From the NCBI RefSeq assembly GCF_050947335.1, contig NW_027473368.1, forward strand, positions 310,001 to 374,000: a stretch of 64,000 bases of DNA, written 5' to 3'. Positions 48,778 through 62,341 of the stretch are shown piece by piece; position 1 is the first letter of the stretch, and every line of letters starts with the position of its first letter. The notes beneath the pieces were generated by a model, which was not told where the DNA came from, made no database searches, and saw only the letters and a program-made list of their open reading frames with translations. The position numbers and the translations under genes were made by a program. Source of the stretch: Megachile rotundata. Lineage: Eukaryota; Arthropoda; Insecta; Hymenoptera; Megachilidae.

Positions 48778-50283
48778 AATCATACAATCACAATCATGCA
48801 ATCACAATCATACAATCACAATCATACAATCACAATCATACAATCACAATCATGCAATCACAATCATACAATCACAATCATACAATCACAATCATACCAT
48901 CCCAATCATACAATCACAATCACACAATCGCAATCATACAATCACAATCATACAAAAACAATGATACAAGCACAATCATACAATCACAATCATACAATCA
49001 CAATCATACAATCACAATCATACAATCACAATCATACATTCACAATCATACAATCACAATCATACAATCACAATCATACAATCACAATAATACAATCACA
49101 ATCATACAATCTCAATCATACAATCACAATCATACAATCACAATCATACAATCACAATCATACAATCACAATCATACAATCACAATCATACAATCACAAT
49201 CATACTATCGCAATCATACAACCACCATCGTACAATCACAATCATACAATCACAATCATTCAATCACAATCATGCAATCACAATCATACAATCACAATCA
49301 TACAATCACAATCATACAATCACAATCATACACAAACAATGATACAATCGCAATCATACAATTCAAATCATACAATTCAAATCATACAATCACAATCATA
49401 CAATCACAATCATACAATCACAATCATACGATCACAATCATACGAAGACAATCATACAATTACTACTATACAATCACAATCATACGAAAACAATCATGCA
49501 ATCACAATCATACGATGACAATCATACAATTACTACTATACAATCACAATCATACAAAAACAATCATACAATCACAATCATACAATCACAATCATACAAT
49601 CACAATCATACATTCACAATCATACAATCACAATCATACAATCACAATCATACAATCACAATAATACAATCACAATCATACAATCTCAATCATACAATCA
49701 CAATCATACAATCACAATCATACAATCACAATCATACAATCACAATCATACAATCACAATCGTACAATCACAATCGTACAATCACAATCGTACAATCACA
49801 ATCATACAATCACAATCATACAATCACAAACATACTATCGCAATCATACAATCACAATCGTACAATCACAATCATACAATCACAATCATTCAATCACAAT
49901 CATGCAATCACAATCATACAATCACAATCATACAATCACAATCATACAAAAACAATCATACAATCACAATCATACAATCACAATCATACAATCACAATCA
50001 TACAATCACAATCATACAATCACAATCATACAATCACAATCATGCAATCACAATCATACAATCACAATCATACAATCACAATCATACAATCACAATCATA
50101 CCATCCCAATCATACAATCACAATCACACAATCGCAATCATAGAATCACAATCATACAAAAACAATGATACAATCACAATCATACAATCACAATCATACA
50201 ATCACAATCATACAATCACAATCATACGATCACAATCATACGAAGACAATCATACAATTACTACTATACAATCACAATCATAC

Positions 50284-50296
50284 AATACAATCATAC
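50284..50296 (+). repeat. 13-bp off-register unit
   Basis: AATACAATCATAC, the counterpart of 38,721 at offset 11,563. Confidence 0.9.
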
Positions 50297-51276
50297 AATC
50301 ACAATCATACAATCACAATCATACATTCACAATCATACAATCACAATCATACAATCACAATCATACAATCACAATAATACAATCACAATCATACAATCTC
50401 AATCATACAATCGCAATCATACAATCACAATCATACAATCACAATCATACAATCACAATCATACAAACACAATCATACAATCACAATCATACTATCGCAA
50501 TCATACAATCACAATCGTACAATCACAATCATACAATCACAATCATTCAATCACAATCATGCAATCACAATCATACAATCACAATCATACAATCACAATC
50601 ATACAATCACAATCATGCAATCACAATCATACAATCACAATCATACAATCACAATCATACCATCCCAATCATACAATCACAATCACACAATCGCAATCAT
50701 ACAATCACAATCATACAAAAACAATGATACAATCACAATCATACAATTACAATCATACAATCACAATCATACAATCACAATCATACGATCACAATCATAC
50801 GAAGACAATCATACAATTCCTACTATACAATCACAATCATACAAAAACAATCATACAATCACAGTCATACAATCACAATCATACAATCACAATCATACAT
50901 TCACAATCATACAATCACAATAATACAATCACAATCATACAATCTCAATCATACAATCACAATCATACAATCACAATCATGCAATCACAATCATACAATC
51001 ACAACAATACAATCACAATCATACAATCACAATCATACAATCACAATCAAACAATCACAATCATACAATCACAATCATACAATCACAATCATACAATCAC
51101 AATCATACAATCACAATCATACTATCGCAATCATACAATCACAATCGTACAATCACAATCATACAATCACAATCATTCAATCACAATCATGCAATCACAA
51201 TCATACAATCACAATCATACAATCACAATCATACAAAAACAATCATACAATCACAATCATACAATCACAGTCATAC

Positions 51277-51478
51277 AATCATAATCATATAATCACACTC
51301 ATAAAATTGCAATCATACAATCGCAATCATACAATCACAATCATACCATCACAATCATACAGGCACAATCATAAAATCACAATCATAGAATCACAATCAT
51401 ACAAAAACAATCATGCAATCACAATCATGTAATCACAATCGTACAATCGCAATCGAACAATCAGAACCATATGATCAC
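51277..51478 (+). repeat. CATATG block, single
   Basis: Single copy followed by AATAATAC units and not by CACGCGCC. Confidence 0.85.
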
Positions 51479-54400
51479 AATCATACAATCACAATCATAC
51501 AATCACAATAATACAATCACAATCATGCAATCTCAATCATACAATCACAATCATACAATCACAATCACACAATCACAATCACACAATCACAATCACACAA
51601 TCCCAATCACACTATCACAATCATAAAATCACAATCATACAATCACAATCATACAATCACAATCATACTATCACAATCATACTATCGCAATGATACAATC
51701 ACAATCATACAACCACAATCATACGAAGACAATCATACAATTACTACTATACAATCACAATCATACAAAAACAATCATACAATCACAATCATACGATGAC
51801 AATCCTACAATTACTACTATACAATCACAATCACACAAAAACAATCATACAATCACAATCATACAATCACAATTATACAATCACAATCATACATTCACAA
51901 TCATACAATCACAATCATAGAATCACAATCATATGATCACAATCAAACAATCACAATGATACAATCACAATCATACAATCACAATCATACAATCACAATC
52001 ATACAATCACAATCATACGATCACAATCATACGAAGACAATCATACAATTACTACTATACAATCACAATCATACAAAAGCAATCATACAATCACAGTCAT
52101 ACGATGACAATCATACAATTACTACTATACAATCACAATCATACAAAAACAATCATACAAACACAATCATACGATGACAATCATACAATTACTACTATAC
52201 AATCACAATCACACATTCACAATCATACAATCACAGTCATACATTCACAATCATACAATCACAATCATACAATCACAATAATACAATCACAATCATGCAA
52301 TCTCAATCATACAATCACAATCATACAATCACAATCACACAATCACAATCACACAATCCCAATCACACTATCACAATCATAAAATCACAATCATACAATC
52401 ACAATCATACAATCACAATCATACTATCACAATCATACTATCGCAATGATACAATCACAATCATACAACCACAATCATACGAAGACAATCATACAATTAC
52501 TACTATACAATCACAATCATACAAAAACAATCATACAATCACAATCATACGATGACAATCCTACAATTACTACTATACAATCACAATCACACAAAAACAA
52601 TCATACAATCACAATCATACAATCACAATCATACAATCACAATCATACAATCACAATCATACTATCGCAATGATACAATCACAATCATACAATCACAATC
52701 ATACTATCGCAATCATACAATCACAATCGTACAATCACAATCATACAATCACAATCATACAATCACAATCATACAATCACAATCATTCAATCACAATCAT
52801 GCAATCACAATCATACAATCAGAATCATACAATCACAATCATACGATCACAATCATACGAAGACAATCATACGATGACAATCATACAATTACTACTATAC
52901 AATCACAATCATACAAAAACAATCATACAATCACAATCATACAAAAACAATGATACAATCGCAATCATGCAATCACAATCATACAATCACAATCATACGA
53001 TCACAATCATACGAAGACAATCATACAATTACTACTATACAATCACAATCATACAAAAACAATCATACAAACACAATCATACGATGACAATCATACAATT
53101 ACTACTATACAATCACAATCACACATTCACAATCATACAATCACAGTCATACATTCACAATCATACAATCACAATCATACAATCACAATAATACAATCAC
53201 AATCATGCAATCTCAATCATACAATCACAATCATACAATCACAATCACACAATCACAATCACACAATCCCAATCACACTATCACAATCATAAAATCACAA
53301 TCATACAATCACAATCATACAATCACAATCATACTATCACAATCATACTATCGCAATGATACAATCACAATCATACAACCACAATCATACGAAGACAATC
53401 ATACAATTACTACTATACAATCACAATCATACAAAAACAATCATACAATCACAATCATACGATGACAATCCTACAATTACTACTATACAATCACAATCAC
53501 ACAAAAACAATCATACAATCACAATCATACAATCACAATTATACAATCACAATCATACATTCACAATCATACAATCACAATCATAGAATCACAATCATAT
53601 GATCACAATCAAACAATCACAATGATACAATCACAATCATACAATCACAATCATACAATCACAATCATACAATCACAATCATACGATCACAATCATACGA
53701 AGACAATCATACAATTACTACTATACAATCACAATCATACAAAAGCAATCATACAATCACAGTCATACGATGACAATCATACAATTACTACTATACAATC
53801 ACAATCATACAAAAACAATCATACAAACACAATCATACGATGACAATCATACAATTACTACTATACAATCACAATCACACATTCACAATCATACAATCAC
53901 AGTCATACATTCACAATCATACAATCACAATCATACAATCACAATAATACAATCACAATCATGCAATCTCAATCATACAATCACAATCATACAATCACAA
54001 TCACACAATCACAATCACACAATCCCAATCACACTATCACAATCATAAAATCACAATCATACAATCACAATCATACAATCACAATCATACTATCACAATC
54101 ATACTATCGCAATGATACAATCACAATCATACAACCACAATCATACGAAGACAATCATACAATTACTACTATACAATCACAATCATACAAAAACAATCAT
54201 ACAATCACAATCATACGATGACAATCCTACAATTACTACTATACAATCACAATCACACAAAAACAATCATACAATCACAATCATACAATCACAATCATAC
54301 AATCACAATCATACATTCACAATCATACAAAAACAATGATACAATCACAATCATACAATCACAATCATACAATCACAATCATACAATCACAATCATACGA

Positions 54401-54902
54401 TCACAATCATACGAAGACAATCATACAATTACTACTATACAATCACAATCACACAATCCCAATCACACTATCACAATCATACAATCACAATCATACAATC
54501 ACAATCATACAATCACAATCATACTATCACAATCATACTATCGCAATGATACAATCACAATCATACAACCACAATCATACGAAGACAATCATACAATTAC
54601 TACTATACAATCACAATCATACAAAAACAATCATACAATCACAATCATACGATGACAATCCTACAATTACTACTATACAATCACAATCACACAAAAACAA
54701 TCATACAATCACAATCATACAATCACAATCATACAATCACAATCATACATTCACAATCATACAATCACAATCATACAATCACAATCATATGATCACAATC
54801 AAACAATCACAATGATACAATCACAATCATACAATCACAATCATACAATCACAATCATACAATCACAATCATACAATCACAATCATACAATCACAGTCAT
54901 AC

Positions 54903-55454
54903 AATCATAATCATATAATCACACTCATAAAATTGCAATCATACAATCGCAATCATACAATCACAATCATACCATCACAATCATACAGGCACAATCATAA
55001 AATCACAATCATAGAATCACAATCATACAAAAACAATCATGCAATCACAATCATGTAATCACAATCGTACAATCGCAATCGAACAATCAGAACCATATGA
55101 TCACAATCATACAATCACAATCATACAATCTCAATCATACACGCGCCATCTTACAATCACAATCATACAATCACAATCATACAATCACAATCATACAATC
55201 ACAATCATACAAAAACAATCATACAATCACAATCATACAATCACAGTCATACAATCATAATCATATAATCACACTCATAAAATTGCAATCATACAATCGC
55301 AATCATACAATCACAATCATACCATCACAATCATACAGGCACAATCATAAAATCACAATCATAGAATCACAATCATACAAAAACAATCATGCAATCACAA
55401 TCATGTAATCACAATCGTACAATCGCAATCGAACAATCAGAACCATATGATCAC
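54903..55454 (+). repeat. CATATG block pair, 350-bp spacing
   Basis: Copies at 54,903-55,104 and 55,253-55,454, the HOR counterpart of 46,728-47,279 at offset 8,175. CACGCGCCATC is near 55,142. Confidence 0.85.
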
Positions 55455-56442
55455 AATCATACAATCACAGTCATGCAATCACAATCATACAATCACAATC
55501 ATACAATCACAATCATACAATCACAATCATGCAATCACAATCATACAATCACAATCATACAATCACAATCATACCATCCCAATCATACAATCACAATCAC
55601 ACAATCGCAATCATACAATCACAATCATACAAAAACAATGATACAAGCACAATCATACAATCACAATCATACAATCACAATCATACAATCACAATCATAC
55701 ATTCACAATCATACAATCACAATCATACAATCACAATCATACAATCACAATAATACAATCACAATCATACAATCTCAATCATACAATCACAATCATACAA
55801 TCACAATCATACAATCACAATCATACAATCACAATCATACAATCACAATCATACAATCACAATCATACTATCGCAATCATACAACCACAATCGTACAATC
55901 ACAATCATACAATCACAATCATTCAATCACAATCATGCAATCACAATCATACAATCACAATCATACAATCACAATCATACAATCACAATCATACACAAAC
56001 AATGATACAATCGCAATCATACAATTCAAATCATACAATTCAAATCATACAATCACAATCATACAATCACAATCATACAATCACAATCATACGATCACAA
56101 TCATACGAAGACAATCATACAATTACTACTATACAATCACAATCATACGAAAACAATCATACAATCACAATCATACGATGACAATCATACAATTACTACT
56201 ATACAATCACAATCATACAAAAACAATCATACAATCACAATCATACAATCACAATCATACAATCACAATCATACATTCACAATCATACAATCACAATCAT
56301 ACAATCACAATCATACAATCACAATAATACAATCACAATCATACAATCTCAATCATACAATCACAATCATACAATCACAATCATACAATCACAATCATAC
56401 AATCACAATAATACAATCACAATCATACAATCTCAATCATAC

Positions 56443-56980
56443 AATCATAATCATATAATCACACTCATAAAATTGCAATCATACAATCGCAATCATACAA
56501 TCACAATCATACCATCACAATCATACAGGCACAATCATAAAATCACAATCATAGAATCACAATCATACAAAAACAATCATGCAATCACAATCATGTAATC
56601 ACAATCGTACGATCGCAATCGAACAATCAGAACCATATGATCACAATCATACAATCACAGTCATACAATCTCAATCATACACGCGCCATCTTACAATCAC
56701 AATCATACAATCACAATCATACAATCACAATCATACAAAAACAATCATACAATCACAATCATACAATCACAGTCATACAATCATAATCATATAATCACAC
56801 TCATAAAATTGCAATCATACAATCGCAATCACACAATCACAATCATACCATCACAATCATACAGGCACAATCATAAAATCACAATCATAGAATCACAATC
56901 ATACAAAAACAATCATGCAATCACAATCATGTAATCACAATCGTACAATCGCAATCGAACAATCAGAACCATATGATCAC
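56443..56980 (+). repeat. CATATG block pair, 336-bp spacing
   Basis: Copies at 56,443-56,644 and 56,779-56,980, the HOR counterpart of 48,240-48,777 at offset 8,203. CACGCGCCATC is near 56,682. Confidence 0.85.
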
Positions 56981-58486
56981 AATCATACAATCACAATCAT
57001 GCAATCACAATCATACAATCACAATCATACAATCACAATCATACAATCACAATCATGCAATCACAATCATACAATCACAATCATACAATCACAATCATAC
57101 CATCCCAATCATACAATCACAATCACACAATCGCAATCATACAATCACAATCATACAAAAACAATGATACAAGCACAATCATACAATCACAATCATACAA
57201 TCACAATCATACAATCACAATCATACAATCACAATCATACATTCACAATCATACAATCACAATCATACAATCACAATCATACAATCACAATAATACAATC
57301 ACAATCATACAATCTCAATCATACAATCACAATCATACAATCACAATCATACAATCACAATCATACAATCACAATCATACAATCACAATCATACAATCAC
57401 AATCATACTATCGCAATCATACAACCACCATCGTACAATCACAATCATACAATCACAATCATTCAATCACAATCATGCAATCACAATCATACAATCACAA
57501 TCATACAATCACAATCATACAATCACAATCATACACAAACAATGATACAATCGCAATCATACAATTCAAATCATACAATTCAAATCATACAATCACAATC
57601 ATACAATCACAATCATACAATCACAATCATACGATCACAATCATACGAAGACAATCATACAATTACTACTATACAATCACAATCATACGAAAACAATCAT
57701 GCAATCACAATCATACGATGACAATCATACAATTACTACTATACAATCACAATCATACAAAAACAATCATACAATCACAATCATACAATCACAATCATAC
57801 AATCACAATCATACATTCACAATCATACAATCACAATCATACAATCACAATCATACAATCACAATAATACAATCACAATCATACAATCTCAATCATACAA
57901 TCACAATCATACAATCACAATCATACAATCACAATCATACAATCACAATCATACAATCACAATCGTACAATCACAATCGTACAATCACAATCGTACAATC
58001 ACAATCATACAATCACAATCATACAATCACAAACATACTATCGCAATCATACAATCACAATCGTACAATCACAATCATACAATCACAATCATTCAATCAC
58101 AATCATGCAATCACAATCATACAATCACAATCATACAATCACAATCATACAAAAACAATCATACAATCACAATCATACAATCACAATCATACAATCACAA
58201 TCATACAATCACAATCATACAATCACAATCATACAATCACAATCATGCAATCACAATCATACAATCACAATCATACAATCACAATCATACAATCACAATC
58301 ATACCATCCCAATCATACAATCACAATCACACAATCGCAATCATAGAATCACAATCATACAAAAACAATGATACAATCACAATCATACAATCACAATCAT
58401 ACAATCACAATCATACAATCACAATCATACGATCACAATCATACGAAGACAATCATACAATTACTACTATACAATCACAATCATAC

Positions 58487-58499
58487 AATACAATCATAC
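58487..58499 (+). repeat. 13-bp off-register unit
   Basis: AATACAATCATAC, the counterpart of 50,284 at offset 8,203. It lies next to the join of the 1,469-bp duplication. Confidence 0.9.
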
Positions 58500-59955
58500 A
58501 ATCACAATCATACAATCACAATCATGCAATCACAATCATACAATCACAATCATACAATCACAATCATACCATCCCAATCATACAATCACAATCACACAAT
58601 CGCAATCATACAATCACAATCATACAAAAACAATGATACAAGCACAATCATACAATCACAATCATACAATCACAATCATACAATCACAATCATACAATCA
58701 CAATCATACATTCACAATCATACAATCACAATCATACAATCACAATCATACAATCACAATAATACAATCACAATCATACAATCTCAATCATACAATCACA
58801 ATCATACAATCACAATCATACAATCACAATCATACAATCACAATCATACAATCACAATCATACAATCACAATCATACTATCGCAATCATACAACCACCAT
58901 CGTACAATCACAATCATACAATCACAATCATTCAATCACAATCATGCAATCACAATCATACAATCACAATCATACAATCACAATCATACAATCACAATCA
59001 TACACAAACAATGATACAATCGCAATCATACAATTCAAATCATACAATTCAAATCATACAATCACAATCATACAATCACAATCATACAATCACAATCATA
59101 CGATCACAATCATACGAAGACAATCATACAATTACTACTATACAATCACAATCATACGAAAACAATCATGCAATCACAATCATACGATGACAATCATACA
59201 ATTACTACTATACAATCACAATCATACAAAAACAATCATACAATCACAATCATACAATCACAATCATACAATCACAATCATACATTCACAATCATACAAT
59301 CACAATCATACAATCACAATCATACAATCACAATAATACAATCACAATCATACAATCTCAATCATACAATCACAATCATACAATCACAATCATACAATCA
59401 CAATCATACAATCACAATCATACAATCACAATCGTACAATCACAATCGTACAATCACAATCGTACAATCACAATCATACAATCACAATCATACAATCACA
59501 AACATACTATCGCAATCATACAATCACAATCGTACAATCACAATCATACAATCACAATCATTCAATCACAATCATGCAATCACAATCATACAATCACAAT
59601 CATACAATAACAATCATACAAAAACAATCATACAATCACAATCATACAATCACAATCATACAATCACAATCATACAATCACAATCATACAATCACAATCA
59701 TACAATCACAATCATGCAATCACAATCATACAATCACAATCATACAATCACAATCATACAATCACAATCATACCATCCCAATCATACAATCACAATCACA
59801 CAATCGCAATCATAGAATCACAATCATACAAAAACAATGATACAATCACAATCATACAATCACAATCATACAATCACAATCATACAATCACAATCATACG
59901 ATCACAATCATACGAAGACAATCATACAATTACTACTATACAATCACAATCATAC

Positions 59956-59968
59956 AATACAATCATAC
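59956..59968 (+). repeat. 13-bp off-register unit
   Basis: AATACAATCATAC, the counterpart of 58,487 at offset 1,469. Confidence 0.9.
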
Positions 59969-60948
59969 AATCACAATCATACAATCACAATCATACATTC
60001 ACAATCATACAATCACAATCATACAATCACAATCATACAATCACAATAATACAATCACAATCATACAATCTCAATCATACAATCGCAATCATACAATCAC
60101 AATCATACAATCACAATCATACAATCACAATCATACAAACACAATCATACAATCACAATCATACTATCGCAATCATACAATCACAATCGTACAATCACAA
60201 TCATACAATCACAATCATTCAATCACAATCATGCAATCACAATCATACAATCACAATCATACAATCACAATCATACAATCACAATCATGCAATCACAATC
60301 ATACAATCACAATCATACAATCACAATCATACCATCCCAATCATACAATCACAATCACACAATCGCAATCATACAATCACAATCATACAAAAACAATGAT
60401 ACAATCACAATCATACAATTACAATCATACAATCACAATCATACAATCACAATCATACGATCACAATCATACGAAGACAATCATACAATTCCTACTATAC
60501 AATCACAATCATACAAAAACAATCATACAATCACAGTCATACAATCACAATCATACAATCACAATCATACATTCACAATCATACAATCACAATAATACAA
60601 TCACAATCATACAATCTCAATCATACAATCACAATCATACAATCACAATCATGCAATCACAATCATACAATCACAACAATACAATCACAATCATACAATC
60701 ACAATCATACAATCACAATCAAACAATCACAATCATACAATCACAATCATACAATCACAATCATACAATCACAATCATACAATCACAATCATACTATCGC
60801 AATCATACAATCACAATCGTACAATCACAATCATACAATCACAATCATTCAATCACAATCATGCAATCACAATCATACAATCACAATCATACAATCACAA
60901 TCATACAAAAACAATCATACAATCACAATCATACAATCACAGTCATAC

Positions 60949-61150
60949 AATCATAATCATATAATCACACTCATAAAATTGCAATCATACAATCGCAATC
61001 ATACAATCACAATCATACCATCACAATCATACAGGCACAATCATAAAATCACAATCATAGAATCACAATCATACAAAAACAATCATGCAATCACAATCAT
61101 GTAATCACAATCGTACAATCGCAATCGAACAATCAGAACCATATGATCAC
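60949..61150 (+). repeat. CATATG block, single
   Basis: HOR counterpart of 51,277-51,478 at offset 9,672, with the same AATAATAC continuation. Confidence 0.85.
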
Positions 61151-62341
61151 AATCATACAATCACAATCATACAATCACAATAATACAATCACAATCATGC
61201 AATCTCAATCATACAATCACAATCATACAATCACAATCACACAATCACAATCACACAATCACAATCACACAATCCCAATCACACTATCACAATCATAAAA
61301 TCACAATCATACAATCACAATCATACAATCACAATCATACTATCACAATCATACTATCGCAATGATACAATCACAATCATACAACCACAATCATACGAAG
61401 ACAATCATACAATTACTACTATACAATCACAATCATACAAAAACAATCATACAATCACAATCATACGATGACAATCCTACAATTACGACTATACAATCAC
61501 AATCACACAAAAACAATCATACAATCACAATCATACAATCACAATTATACAATCACAATCATACATTCACAATCATACAATCACAATCATAGAATCACAA
61601 TCATATGATCACAATCAAACAATCACAATGATACAATCACAATCATACAATCACAATCATACAATCACAATCATACAATCACAATCATACGATCACAATC
61701 ATACGAAGACAATCATACAATTACTACTATACAATCACAATCATACAAAAGCAATCATACAATCACAGTCATACGATGACAATCATACAATTACTACTAT
61801 ACAATCACAATCATACAAAAACAATCATACAAACACAATCATACGATGACAATCATACAATTACTACTATACAATCACAATCACACATTCACAATCATAC
61901 AATCACAGTCATACATTCACAATCATACAATCACAATCATACAATCACAATAATACAATCACAATCATGCAATCTCAATCATACAATCACAATCATACAA
62001 TCACAATCACACAATCACAATCACACAATCCCAATCACACTATCACAATCATAAAATCACAATCATACAATCACAATCATACAATCACAATCATACTATC
62101 ACAATCATACTATCGCAATGATACAATCACAATCATACAACCACAATCATACGAAGACAATCATACAATTACTACTATACAATCACAATCATACAAAAAC
62201 AATCATACAATCACAATCATACGATGACAATCCTACAATTACTACTATACAATCACAATCACACAAAAACAATCATACAATCACAATCATACAATCACAA
62301 TCATACAATCACAATCATACAATCACAATCATACTATCGCA

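Larger units (their letters stand above)
44523..52669 (+). repeat. Right HOR, copy 1 (8,147 bp)
   Basis: Matches the following HOR from 52,670. Offsets rise stepwise: 8,147 at 44,523, 8,161 at 45,044, 8,175 at 46,864 and 8,203 at 48,376, the steps being one, one and two units. Its last part (from about 50.2 kb) matches 59.8 kb onward at offset 9,672. It contains CATATG blocks at 46,728, 47,078, 48,240, 48,576 and 51,277. Confidence 0.85.
57030..59970 (+). repeat. Tandem duplication, 1,469 bp
   Basis: About 57.03-58.50 kb is repeated directly as about 58.50-59.97 kb (57,699 and 59,168; 58,105 and 59,574; 58,368 and 59,837). The join is near 58,500-58,525, where CATGCAATC follows a run that elsewhere continues to CATACATTCAC. 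The length is 13 modulo 14 because each copy includes one 13-bp unit. HOR copy 1 has this segment once. Confidence 0.85.
52670..62341 (+). repeat. Right HOR, copy 2 (9,672 bp)
   Basis: This is the second copy, 1,525 bp longer than the first: 1,469 bp from the internal tandem duplication at 57.03-59.97 kb plus four extra 14-bp units. Agreement with copy 1 is very high, with only isolated changes seen, such as CAGTCATGC near 55,467, a CAATAACAATC near 59,606 and ATTACGACTATAC near 61,482. Confidence 0.85.
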
